Origin: Bacteroidaceae bacterium
Lineage (GTDB): Bacteria; Bacteroidota; Bacteroidia; Bacteroidales; Bacteroidaceae
Direction: 5' to 3'
DNA length: 33,519 nucleotides
NCBI GenBank assembly: GCA_017420875.1
Contig: JAFQNW010000172.1
Coordinates: 1 to 33,519, forward strand
Shown here in pieces: positions 16,293 through 24,127 of the stretch. Each line of letters opens with the position of its first letter. Position 1 is the stretch's first letter. Under the pieces are notes generated by a model. It saw nothing but the letters and a program-made list of their open reading frames with translations, did no database searches and was not told the origin of the DNA. The translations under genes were made by a program, and so were the position numbers.

Positions 16293-16397
16293 ATAAAAAA
16301 CAGAAACCGGCCAATATCACATTGGCCGGCTCCCAGAGAAAACTAAAAACTAAACTAAATTATATCTATATGATAGAATAAACGCAAAAAGGTTTAA
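16293..16397 (-). ncRNA. Candidate small RNA or leader: promoter-like sequence plus terminator
   Basis: Read on the - strand, TTAAACCTTTTT (16397-16386) followed about 10 bases later by CTATCATATA (16376-16367) resembles an ECF-sigma-type promoter of Bacteroidetes. About 35 bases later a hairpin forms from CCGGCCAAT (16329-16321) and ATTGGCCGG (16315-16307), followed by TTTCTGTTTTTT. This would give a transcript of about 70 bases with no reading frame. It may instead be a leader of the lipoprotein gene or simply the 3' end of the trkH-trkA message. The promoter part is a low-confidence match from memory. Confidence 0.35.
16301..16329 (-). terminator. Intrinsic terminator downstream of trkA
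   Basis: The stem CCGGCCAAT / ATTGGCCGG (16307-16315 with 16321-16329) has a 5-base loop and, on the - strand, is followed by TTTCTGTTTTTT. It lies 88 bases after the trkA stop at 16417. Confidence 0.8.
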
Positions 16398-16416
16398 TGG
16401 ATTTTAAAAAAAAATA

Positions 16417-17103
16417 TTAGAGTGCTTTCCACAATTCCATAAAACTTTTGTAAGTGCCATAGCAAACCAACTCATCATGTACATCGAGTATCAGATTCTC
16501 CGTAAACTCATTGGCTACCCGATGTTCCATAATCGAAACACCAATGGCATTTATTGTCTTTTTTCCTCTGACCAACGATATAATTTTCAAATCAAAATCT
16601 TTTTCCAATGTCAAATCCTTCAGTTTCATACCTGCAAAAGAAGAAGGCAATTGAAACTTGGCTACATAATAACCATCCGCTATACGGAAAGACTCTACAT
16701 TTATCTGCAAATCGAGTAACCGAACCAGTGACCGAGCTGCTTCCTTTTCCGGTGTCAGAATCCTATCCAAATCGAATGCTTCCAATATCATTTTATGGAC
16801 TTCGTCCACAGCACGAGCCATGATACGCTTGGCACCCAACTTTTTCAGCATAGCTACCACCCGAACGGATGCACCAAAGTTTTCGCCAATAGCCACTATA
16901 ACCACATCGACCTCTTTAAAAGGAAGGGCTGACAAGGCTTCCTCATCGGTTACATCCATAATAAAAGATGTCGCAATCTTGTCTTTCAACAACTCTACAT
17001 GATGCGGATTACGGTCGACACCTATCACCTCATTGCCCAACACGGATAATTCCTCGGCCAACACACCTCCATAATTTCCTAAACCTATAATGATATATTT
17101 CAT
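16417..17103 (-). CDS. trkA: Trk/Ktr potassium uptake regulatory subunit (RCK protein)
   Basis: 228 residues, the one-RCK size of KtrA rather than the double-size E. coli TrkA. The RCK_N Rossmann domain starts MKYIIIGLGNYGG (glycines 7, 9, 12) with the acidic end of strand 2 at Asp30 (GVDRN), as in NAD/ATP-binding RCK domains. AIGENFGASVR and ARAVDEVHKMILEAFDLDRILTPE follow. An RCK_C domain is at about 140-215. It forms a cytoplasmic ring that gates the membrane subunit encoded just upstream. It begins 10 bases after the trkH stop, so the pair is one operon. The symbol could equally be ktrA. Confidence 0.93.
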   Translation of the reverse strand: MKYIIIGLGNYGGVLAEELSVLGNEVIGVDRNPHHVELLKDKIATSFIMDVTDEEALSALPFKEVDVVIVAIGENFGASVRVVAMLKKLGAKRIMARAVDEVHKMILEAFDLDRILTPEKEAARSLVRLLDLQINVESFRIADGYYVAKFQLPSSFAGMKLKDLTLEKDFDLKIISLVRGKKTINAIGVSIMEHRVANEFTENLILDVHDELVCYGTYKSFMELWKAL

Positions 17104-17113
17104 ACCTGCTTAT

Positions 17114-18946
17114 TTAATTTATGATAACATGATCACTCGGATAACGGAACCTCTGCTTCCTGGATTCTCCCACCAAACTTGCCACCAAAGTCAATAGCCC
17201 TACTCTACCAACAAACATTAGAAGAACCAACAATAATTTACTGCCATTGCCCAACAAAGGAGTCAAATCGAGGGAAGAACCTACCGTACTTAAAGCCGAC
17301 ACACACTCAAACAGCAATGAAAAGGCCGGCAAGTCAGGCTCCAATAGCGTTATAAAAAAGAAACTGACAAAAACAACCAACAAATAAAATATCAGCGTCG
17401 CATTGGAACGACGGATAGAATCATACGACAATTCCCGATTAAAAATAGAAATCCTTTCCGCATTCTTCAACACGGCCCGTAAGTTCAGAAGAATCACAGC
17501 AAAAGCATTGACTTTCATACCACCAGCAGTCGATTGGGCACCTCCCCCAATCATCATCAACAACATATAGAACAAAAGCGAATGAAATCCCATAGTGGTC
17601 AAACTCACACTATTGAAACCCGCAGTACGAGGTGAAACCGCATTGAAAAATGCCTGAACAAACTTATCAACAACCGACATGCCTGCAAAAGCCCGGTTCC
17701 ACTCAGCAATCAGAATGACAAACGTACCGGAAATTAGCAATATTGCCGTCATACGAACCACAATGCGAGTATTCAAGTTATACAAATGAACTCTATGGGG
17801 TAATGTTCTTTCATTCATCAACCGATAAAAAACACGTTTCACTTCATAAGATAATGTTTGATAAAAATTAACCAGAATCGGATATCCAATTCCACCCAAG
17901 ATAATCAAAAAAGAAATACCTAGATAAAAACCGGTATGATGCAGAATCTGTTCGTTTCCCAAATTACCAGAGAGCGTAGAAAATCCGGCATTACAAAATG
18001 CTGATACGGCATGAAAAGCTACGAAAAACAATTCTTCACCCCATGTCATTCCCATCGTACCATGAATCTCAGCATATAACCACAAGGCTCCTAATGCTTC
18101 GATAACCAACGTAAATCCTAATATATATAATAAGGTGGACAATAATGAACTCAACGATTGGGAACTGACCATATCTTTTACGGCCAACTGATTGTATATC
18201 GATGTATTCCCCATAAAAAACAATGCAAAAAAACTGGTAATGGTCATAACCCCCAGTCCGCCTATCTGAATCAGTATAAGTATAAACAGTTGTCCCGTAG
18301 GCGTAAAGACGGTAGAAACATCAACGGTTGACAATCCAGTAACACATACAGCACTGGTAGAGGTAAACAAGGCATCAATAAAGGATATACCATCATAAGT
18401 GGACTTCGGAAGCAACAAAAGGCCTGTTCCCACCACGATAAGAATTAAAAAACTGGAAGCAAAAATCAAAGAAGGATTTGTCCGCTTACCAAACAGACGA
18501 ATTAATGCATTGGAAAGGTTCAAGAGTGACAACAACAGCAACAAGACATCTGTAAATGCAGAGTTCCGTAAAAAAACAGTCAAATACTCCGGTAAAAAAT
18601 TCCAGGATGCAAATGGGAGTAAAGTCAAGTAAAGCAGAAAATTCAAAATCCAAGCCATCTTCCGATAATTCTGTCGAACCTCTTGAAAATTGAATACCAA
18701 ATGTAACGTATTGACAACCAAGTAAACAATCCAAGTCAGATTGATAAGCCCCTCTATAACAGACAACTCATCGACAGTCAGCGAAAAACCATATTTGCAA
18801 ATACTAGCCAACAGAAAGATTAAAGACATGAAACAAAGCACGCCATCAGCCCATAACAATAACATACGGACATATGGCATAATCAATTTATTCCGGAACA
18901 GATATAACTTACTTAACCATTTCATGAATTTCAAGTCCTTGTTCAA
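17114..18946 (-). CDS. trkH: Trk/Ktr potassium transporter membrane subunit
   Basis: 610 residues, a TrkH/KtrB-type K+ channel-like transporter in the inner membrane. Four pore loops with filter glycines can be read in order: FTSTSAVCVTGLSTVD, FHAVSAFCNAGFSTL, FNAVSPRTAGFNSV and FECVSALSTVGSSL. The first three are canonical and the fourth has the typical divergent STVGSS. The roughly 150-residue N-terminal part has several extra hydrophobic segments before the first pore unit, longer than KtrB. MMIGGGAQSTAGGMKVN is the family's gating-loop region. It is followed by trkA 10 bases later. A TATTTTTG box lies just upstream at 18949-18956. Confidence 0.94.
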   Translation of the reverse strand: MNKDLKFMKWLSKLYLFRNKLIMPYVRMLLLWADGVLCFMSLIFLLASICKYGFSLTVDELSVIEGLINLTWIVYLVVNTLHLVFNFQEVRQNYRKMAWILNFLLYLTLLPFASWNFLPEYLTVFLRNSAFTDVLLLLLSLLNLSNALIRLFGKRTNPSLIFASSFLILIVVGTGLLLLPKSTYDGISFIDALFTSTSAVCVTGLSTVDVSTVFTPTGQLFILILIQIGGLGVMTITSFFALFFMGNTSIYNQLAVKDMVSSQSLSSLLSTLLYILGFTLVIEALGALWLYAEIHGTMGMTWGEELFFVAFHAVSAFCNAGFSTLSGNLGNEQILHHTGFYLGISFLIILGGIGYPILVNFYQTLSYEVKRVFYRLMNERTLPHRVHLYNLNTRIVVRMTAILLISGTFVILIAEWNRAFAGMSVVDKFVQAFFNAVSPRTAGFNSVSLTTMGFHSLLFYMLLMMIGGGAQSTAGGMKVNAFAVILLNLRAVLKNAERISIFNRELSYDSIRRSNATLIFYLLVVFVSFFFITLLEPDLPAFSLLFECVSALSTVGSSLDLTPLLGNGSKLLLVLLMFVGRVGLLTLVASLVGESRKQRFRYPSDHVIIN

Positions 18947-18948
18947 GA

Positions 18949-18956
18949 CAAAAATA
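18949..18956 (-). promoter_or_regulatory. Bacteroides -7 box (TATTTTTG) near the trkH start
   Basis: TATTTTTG on the - strand matches TAnnTTTG, but it ends 2 bases before the chosen ATG at 18946, so the leader would be nearly absent. Either the transcript is almost leaderless, a later start is used, or the match is chance in AT-rich DNA. Confidence 0.25.
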
Positions 18957-19058
18957 ATGACAATCTTTATTTTATCATCTTTCTTTACCTTTTAATAACA
19001 ATTCAAATTTTATTTTAACCTCTATTCATGATTAAAAAAACAAAAAATAGAACAACTA

Positions 19059-19090
19059 TTAGCAACCTTAACATTTTTTACTTACTTTTG
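19059..19090 (+). promoter_or_regulatory. Promoter of the TrpB2 gene (TTAG-N20-TACTTTTG)
   Basis: TACTTTTG at 19083-19090 is an exact -7 box, 26 bases before the ATG. TTAG, one base off TTTG, lies 20 bases upstream. No trp leader peptide or attenuator is seen. Confidence 0.6.
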
Positions 19091-19116
19091 CCGACCAACA
19101 AATAAAATGAAAGTTT

Positions 19117-20484
19117 ATGAGTACAAAACAAAAAAGATTTATCCTGCCAGAAGAAGAAATTCCTAGATTCTGGTATAACATACAGGCGGATATGAAGAAT
19201 AAGCCCATGCCGCCACTCAATCCTGCCACCAAAGAACCATTGAAACCTGAAGACCTCTATCCCATCTTCGCGAAGGAATTGTGTCATCAAGAGTTGGATA
19301 TGGAAAACGCATGGATTGAAATTCCAGAAACAGTCCGCGAATATTATAAGTATTGGCGTTCTACTCCATTGGTTCGTGCCTATGGTCTGGAAAAGGCTTT
19401 GGGAACTCCGGCTCACATCTATTTCAAGAATGAAAGTGTAAGTCCTATCGGTTCGCACAAGCTGAACTCTGCCATTGCACAAGCTTATTATTGCAAGGAA
19501 GAAGGTGTAAGTAACATTACGACTGAAACGGGTGCCGGTCAATGGGGTGCTGCCTTATCGTATGCAGCCAAGGTATTCGGATTGGAAGCAGCTGTTTATC
19601 AAGTGAAAATCAGTTATAACCAGAAGCCTTATCGTCGTAGCATCATGCAAACCTTCGGAGCTCAGGTAACTCCTTCTCCATCCATGTCTACCCGTGCCGG
19701 CAAGGATATCCTGACCAAACAACCTAATCACCAAGGTTCATTGGGTACAGCTATCTCCGAAGCTATCGAATTGGCTAGAACTACCCCTAATTGTAAATAC
19801 ACTCTTGGTTCGGTGTTGAGCCATGTAACTTTGCATCAAACCATCATCGGCCTTGAAGCTGAAAAGCAAATGGAAATGGCTGGTGAGTATCCGGATATTG
19901 TGATTGGTTGCTTTGGAGGTGGATCAAATTTCGGAGGTATCTGTTTCCCATTCATGCGTCACACCATCAAAGAAGGACGTCAGACACGTTTCATCGCCGC
20001 TGAACCATCTTCTTGTCCGAAGCTGACTCGTGGTAAATTCCATTATGATTTTGCCGACGAAGCGGGTTATACTCCATTGTTGCCTATGTATACGTTAGGC
20101 CATAAGTTTGCACCGGCCAATATCCACGCTGGTGGTTTGCGTTTCCATGGTGCAGGCGTCATTGTATCGCAATTGTTGAAGGACGGATTGATGGAAGCCA
20201 TGGATATCCCTCAATTGGAAACATTCGAAACCGGTTGCCTCTTTGCACAAACCGAAGGTATTATTCCGGCACCGGAATCGTGCCATGCCATTGCTGCAGC
20301 TGTCCGTGAAGCCAAGAAATGCATTGAAACTGGCGAAGAAAAGGTTATCCTGTTCAACCTTTCAGGTCATGGTTTGATTGATATGGCATCGTATGACCAA
20401 TATTTTGCCGGTAACTTGGTGAATTATGAACTGAAAGACGAAGAAATTGAAAAGAATTTGGAACAATTAGAGAATTCCATCTGA
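19117..20484 (+). CDS. trpB: Tryptophan synthase beta chain, TrpB2 type
   Basis: 455 residues, longer than the roughly 400 of TrpB1 and usual for TrpB2. A PLP enzyme of fold type II that makes L-tryptophan from indole and L-serine. The N-terminal extension (ILPEEEIPRFWYNIQADM, PLKPEDLYPIF) is the TrpB2 signature. The PLP lysine is Lys115 in PIGSHKLNSA. TETGAGQWG is the conserved active-site segment, with CFGGGSNFGG binding the phosphate. No trpA or other trp gene adjoins, so it is a stand-alone copy that may scavenge indole; TrpB2 proteins interact poorly with TrpA. A serine deaminase-like side activity is known for some TrpB2 enzymes. It has its own promoter. Confidence 0.93.
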   Translation: MSTKQKRFILPEEEIPRFWYNIQADMKNKPMPPLNPATKEPLKPEDLYPIFAKELCHQELDMENAWIEIPETVREYYKYWRSTPLVRAYGLEKALGTPAHIYFKNESVSPIGSHKLNSAIAQAYYCKEEGVSNITTETGAGQWGAALSYAAKVFGLEAAVYQVKISYNQKPYRRSIMQTFGAQVTPSPSMSTRAGKDILTKQPNHQGSLGTAISEAIELARTTPNCKYTLGSVLSHVTLHQTIIGLEAEKQMEMAGEYPDIVIGCFGGGSNFGGICFPFMRHTIKEGRQTRFIAAEPSSCPKLTRGKFHYDFADEAGYTPLLPMYTLGHKFAPANIHAGGLRFHGAGVIVSQLLKDGLMEAMDIPQLETFETGCLFAQTEGIIPAPESCHAIAAAVREAKKCIETGEEKVILFNLSGHGLIDMASYDQYFAGNLVNYELKDEEIEKNLEQLENSI

Positions 20485-20509
20485 TTCTTTTTCTGAACAA
20501 ATTCCATTC

Positions 20510-20573
20510 ACGGATTACACGAATATCGTGGGTACTACCCCTATATAGTCCTACACTTCTTCGTGTAATCCGT
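20510..20573. repeat. Inverted repeat ACGGATTACACGAA / TTCGTGTAATCCGT
   Basis: A perfect 14-base inverted repeat (20510-20523 and 20560-20573) with a 36-base spacer between trpB and the symporter gene. It has no clean T-tract terminator form; TATTTATT follows. The phrase resembles dispersed intergenic palindromes common in Bacteroidales genomes, from memory. It could still act as a weak transcription end for trpB. Confidence 0.6.
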
Positions 20574-20605
20574 ATTTATTTATCACATTAATATACAATT
20601 TAATC

Positions 20606-21967
20606 ATGGAACAACTACAACAAATCACGGAATCGGTCAGTGCTTTTCTTTGGGGATGGCCTATGATTATCCTCTTATTGGGTACACACCTGTTTCTGAC
20701 TATCCGGCTCCGTTTTCCACAACGTAAAATATTCACAGCTATCCGATTATCCGTCCAAAAGGACGAGTACTCTACCGGCGATGTAAGCCAGTTTGGAGCT
20801 TTAGCAACCTCATTGGCCGCAACCATCGGTACCGGTAATATTATCGGTGTAGCTACCGCCGTAGCTCTTGGAGGACCAGGAGCTGTATTGTGGTGTTGGA
20901 TAACTGGCGTACTGGGGATTGCTACCAAATACGCCGAAGGCTTGTTGGCCATTAAATATCGCGTAAAGACGGAAAATGGCGAGATGCTTGGCGGACCGAT
21001 GTATGCACTCGAAAAAGGTTTGAAGATGAAATGGTTAGGCATACTTTTCTGCATCTTTACTGCCCTAGCTGCATTCGGTATCGGCAACACGGTACAAGCC
21101 AATTCCATTTCGTTATTGATAAACGAAAGTCTTGGAATTTCCACACACATTACCGGAATAGTATTAGCCATCTCTACTGCTTTGGTCATTCTGTTTGGTG
21201 TAAAAGGCATTGCCAAAGTTTGTGGTGCCCTTGTACCTTTTATGGCCATCTTCTACGTGTTGGGATGCCTTTATATTCTTTGGATAAACGGGGCCTATTT
21301 GGGTGAGACTTTCCAACTGATTGTAAATAGAGCATTCAGTGCAAAAGCTGCTGGAGGCGGTTTTGCGGGTACTACCGTAATGATGGCTGCCCGATTCGGG
21401 ATAGCCCGAGGATTATTCTCAAACGAATCCGGATTGGGTTCGGCACCTATTGTAGCAGCTGCTGCACAAACCCGCAACCCGGTGCGACAGGCCTTGGTCT
21501 CATCAACCGGAACTTTCTGGGATACGGTGGTAATATGTGCTTTGACAGGTTTGGTACTGGTAAGCAGCATCATCGCCTATCCGGACATTGATTATACACA
21601 AGGTGGAGCACTGACTCAAGCAGCATTCAGCAAAATTCCAATTGTAGGTACTCCTATCCTGACGGTTGGTATCTTTACTTTTGCTTTTTCTACCATTCTT
21701 GGTTGGTCATATTATGCCGAAAAGGCCGTGGAATACTTAGGCGGAAAAAAATGGATCAAAATCTATCGTATCGTATGGATTATCGCCATTTATTTAGGAT
21801 CGGTCATGAACCTTACCTTGGTATGGAACATTGCCGATAGCATGAATGCATTAATGGCTATCCCTAATCTTATTTCTCTGTTACTTCTTTCGGGTATTGC
21901 CGTAAAAGAGACAAAGAAATACCTTTGGGAAAACCACCTGGACGAAAAGGCTCCAGAAGAAATATAA
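20606..21967 (+). CDS. AGCS family sodium:alanine/glycine symporter
   Basis: 453 residues with about 10-11 membrane segments in the inner membrane, importing alanine or glycine with Na+. The N-terminus has the family pattern WGWPMIILLLGTHLFLTIRLRF, then the conserved loop DVSQFGALATSLAATIGTGNIIGVATAVALGGPGAVLW. TENGEMLGGPMYALEKGL and RGLFSNESGLGSAPIVAAAA are also family signatures. The C-terminus ends in a charged tail (ETKKYLWENHLDEKAPEEI). It is read in the same direction as trpB, 121 bases after it with an inverted repeat between. No promoter box is obvious, so it may share the trpB transcript. The substrate is most likely alanine or glycine; sequence alone does not separate them. Confidence 0.94.
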   Translation: MEQLQQITESVSAFLWGWPMIILLLGTHLFLTIRLRFPQRKIFTAIRLSVQKDEYSTGDVSQFGALATSLAATIGTGNIIGVATAVALGGPGAVLWCWITGVLGIATKYAEGLLAIKYRVKTENGEMLGGPMYALEKGLKMKWLGILFCIFTALAAFGIGNTVQANSISLLINESLGISTHITGIVLAISTALVILFGVKGIAKVCGALVPFMAIFYVLGCLYILWINGAYLGETFQLIVNRAFSAKAAGGGFAGTTVMMAARFGIARGLFSNESGLGSAPIVAAAAQTRNPVRQALVSSTGTFWDTVVICALTGLVLVSSIIAYPDIDYTQGGALTQAAFSKIPIVGTPILTVGIFTFAFSTILGWSYYAEKAVEYLGGKKWIKIYRIVWIIAIYLGSVMNLTLVWNIADSMNALMAIPNLISLLLLSGIAVKETKKYLWENHLDEKAPEEI

Positions 21968-21989
21968 AAAACATCAAGGGGTTTCAACT

Positions 21990-22049
21990 AAAACGCCTTG
22001 GCGTTTTAACTCAAACGTGAAGACGTTTTTTAAAAACGCCTTCACGTTT
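21990..22049 (+). terminator. Pair of hairpins downstream of the symporter gene
   Basis: First hairpin: AAAACGCC (21990-21997), TT, GGCGTTTT (22000-22007). Second: AAACGTGAAG (22013-22022) and CTTCACGTTT (22040-22049), with the inner part ACGTTTTTTAAAAACG able to pair further. Together they probably end transcription of the symporter. The stems share the word AAACG/CGTTT. Confidence 0.6.
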
Positions 22050-22094
22050 CTAAATATCGAGAATGTTGTCTTTTCTAAAAAATCAGACTAAAAA

Positions 22095-22126
22095 TTTGCA
22101 AGATTCAAAGAATTATTCTAAATTTG
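22095..22126 (+). promoter_or_regulatory. Promoter of tRNA-Glu (TTTG-N20-TAAATTTG)
   Basis: TTTG (22095-22098), 20 bases and TAAATTTG (22119-22126) match both Bacteroides boxes, about 40 bases before the tRNA 5' end. Confidence 0.8.
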
Positions 22127-22167
22127 CATCCGCAATCGAAAGGGAAACCTTAAGTTGCTTTGAGGAC

Positions 22168-22239
22168 GGTCCGTTCGTATATCGGTTAGTACTCAAGATT
22201 TTCATTCTTGCAAGGGGGGTTCGATTCCCCCACGGACTA
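22168..22239 (+). tRNA. tRNA-Glu (anticodon UUC)
   Basis: The 72-base gene starts GGTCCGTTCGTATATCGG and ends CCCCCACGGACTA. Acceptor GGTCCGT pairs with ACGGACT (G1-U72 wobble) and the discriminator is A. The anticodon stem CAAGA/TCTTG encloses TTTTCAT, anticodon TTC. The T arm is GGGGGTTCGATTCCCCC. CCA is not encoded. Confidence 0.95.
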
Positions 22240-22245
22240 CTCGGA

Positions 22246-22276
22246 GAGCTTATCCAAACGGATAAGCTCCTTTTTT
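22246..22276 (+). terminator. Intrinsic terminator of tRNA-Glu
   Basis: GAGCTTATCC (22246-22255) and GGATAAGCTC (22260-22269) pair around AAAC and are followed by CTTTTTT. It lies 6 bases after the tRNA 3' end. Confidence 0.93.
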
Positions 22277-22344
22277 ATGCCCAAATCAGAATATAGTCCA
22301 AGTAAATTAGAATATTGTCTGATAAAGAATCAAATTATATCCTC

Positions 22345-22352
22345 TATTTTTG
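22345..22352 (+). promoter_or_regulatory. Bacteroides -7 box (TATTTTTG) for the isomerase/GH92 unit
   Basis: TATTTTTG matches TAnnTTTG, 18 bases before the ATG at 22371. No good TTTG lies 19-21 bases upstream. Confidence 0.5.
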
Positions 22353-22370
22353 CAAAAAAATAATTGATTC

Positions 22371-24107
22371 ATGCGAAAAAGTAACTACGACAAATTCCCG
22401 TCTACCCCATTAGAGGGAAATCTCATTAAAGGTTGGGATTCTATCTTTCAGACACTTAAGGAAAAATTAGCTGGAAAAGGAATCTGCGTTATCGAATGCT
22501 ACCAAGGTGTATACATCGAAGAATTAGAAAAGCATCTGCCGGCATTGGAAGCTGACTTGGTGATAAAGGCCGACAATCTTTATCATGCAGAAGAAAAGAT
22601 AAGAACACTCACCCAACGTTGGGTGACCGACGACCGTCTGTTTGGACGCCGAGCCTCTTTCACCTACCAGGACTTCTTGGATGAGGACAAGGTAAAGGTA
22701 GCCCGAAACGAAATGAAGGTACAAACCGGTCTTACACTGGTTTACGGACATGGAGCATTTGATGTAGCCGGACAAGCCGATGTCGTAGTGTACATCGATA
22801 TGGCCCGTTGGGAAATCCAACAACGCTCACGCAGAAAAGAAATTGACGGATTGGGGGTATCCAATCGCGAAGAAGATGCCAGCCGACACTATAAAAGAGG
22901 ATATTTTGTTGACTGGATTGTGTGCGATGAACTCAAGAAACGCCTTTTGCCAATAGCCGATTATTGGATGGACACTCATGTACCAGAAACTCCCAAGATG
23001 ATAACCGGTGAACTTCTTCGCCAAGGATTGACCAAGACTGCCCATCGTCCTTTCCGAGTTGTTCCTTTCTTTGACCCTGCTCCATGGGGAGGTCAATGGA
23101 TGAAAGAAGTTTGTGATTTGGACCGTTCGAAAAGCAATTATGGCTGGTGCTTCGATTGTGTACCCGAAGAAAACAGCCTTTATCTGAAAGTTGAGGGAGA
23201 ATTGTTCGAAATTCCTTCCAACAACGTGGTATTCCACGAAACCAAAGCTCTGCTCGGAGCACCGGTAGAATCACGCTTTGGCGAAGATTTCCCCATTCGT
23301 TTTGACTTTCTCGATACCATGGAAGGCGGAAATCTGAGCCTTCAAGTTCACCCAACAACTCAATATATCCGCGATACATTCGGCATCTATTACACCCAAG
23401 ACGAAAGCTATTACCTGTTGGATGCAACGGACGAAGCTACCGTCTATTTGGGATTGAAGACCGATGTCTGCCCTGAAGAGATGATAAACGAACTGAATGA
23501 AGCCCAAAACACCGGACAACCATTCGATGTTGAAAAGTTCGTCAACAAATGGCCGGCCAAGAAGCACGACCATTACTTGATACCTAACGGAACCATCCAT
23601 TGCTCCGGCTCGGGAGCCATGGTACTCGAAATCAGTGCAACCCCCAGCATATTCACATTCAAGTTGTACGACTGGGGACGTTTAGGTTTGGATGGTCTGC
23701 CCCGCCCTATCAACATCAAGCACGGTTCGAAAGTCATTCAATGGGAAAGACAAACAGATTTGATTCGCAAAGACTTCATCAATGCCGTACAACCCATAGC
23801 CGAAGGCGAAGGTTGGAGAGAAGAAAGAACCGGTCTTCACGAGAATGAGTTCATCGAAACCCGTCGTCATTGGTTTACTTCTACCGTTACCCACCCCGCA
23901 GGTACAGGAGTCAACGTATTGAATTTGATTGAAGGTGAAGAAGCCATCGTAGAAAGCCCTACCGGATTGTTCGACCCATTTGTAGTTCATTATGCCGAAA
24001 CATTTATCATTCCGGCATCGGTAGGCGAATATACCATCCGTCCATATGGTTTGGCAGAAGGCAAGGAATGTGCCACCATCAAAGCATATGTTAGATTTAA
24101 AAATTGA
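22371..24107 (+). CDS. manA: Class I mannose-6-phosphate isomerase with extra N-terminal kinase-like domain
   Basis: 578 residues, much longer than the 320-390 of an ordinary isomerase. The C-terminal part (about 225-578, from HRPFRVVPFFDPAPWGGQW) is a zinc-dependent cupin phosphomannose isomerase: LSLQVHPTTQYIRDTFG (His327) and IPNGTIHCSG (His410) are metal/active-site motifs, and the C-terminal beta region ends in EYTIRPYG. It interconverts mannose-6-P and fructose-6-P. The first 220 residues look like a P-loop nucleoside-kinase fold: strand ICVIECYQG (38-46) sits where Walker A would be but lacks GKS/T. ADLVIKADNLYHAEEKI and ADVVVYIDMARWEIQQRSRRKEID resemble kinase strand/helix segments. 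GH92 follows by 20 bases in one unit, consistent with mannose use. The isomerase role is firm; the N-terminal role is unknown. Confidence 0.9.
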   Translation: MRKSNYDKFPSTPLEGNLIKGWDSIFQTLKEKLAGKGICVIECYQGVYIEELEKHLPALEADLVIKADNLYHAEEKIRTLTQRWVTDDRLFGRRASFTYQDFLDEDKVKVARNEMKVQTGLTLVYGHGAFDVAGQADVVVYIDMARWEIQQRSRRKEIDGLGVSNREEDASRHYKRGYFVDWIVCDELKKRLLPIADYWMDTHVPETPKMITGELLRQGLTKTAHRPFRVVPFFDPAPWGGQWMKEVCDLDRSKSNYGWCFDCVPEENSLYLKVEGELFEIPSNNVVFHETKALLGAPVESRFGEDFPIRFDFLDTMEGGNLSLQVHPTTQYIRDTFGIYYTQDESYYLLDATDEATVYLGLKTDVCPEEMINELNEAQNTGQPFDVEKFVNKWPAKKHDHYLIPNGTIHCSGSGAMVLEISATPSIFTFKLYDWGRLGLDGLPRPINIKHGSKVIQWERQTDLIRKDFINAVQPIAEGEGWREERTGLHENEFIETRRHWFTSTVTHPAGTGVNVLNLIEGEEAIVESPTGLFDPFVVHYAETFIIPASVGEYTIRPYGLAEGKECATIKAYVRFKN

Positions 24108-24127
24108 AACTTTAACAATATCACATT

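Noticed and set aside
21990..22049. CRISPR-like or repeat-array reading of the AAACGCC/AAACGTG words
   Set aside because: The words form two adjacent hairpins, not spaced direct repeats, and there are no cas genes.
22063..22296. 77-codon frame across the tRNA-Glu region
   Set aside because: It runs through the promoter, the tRNA and its terminator, so it is not a gene.
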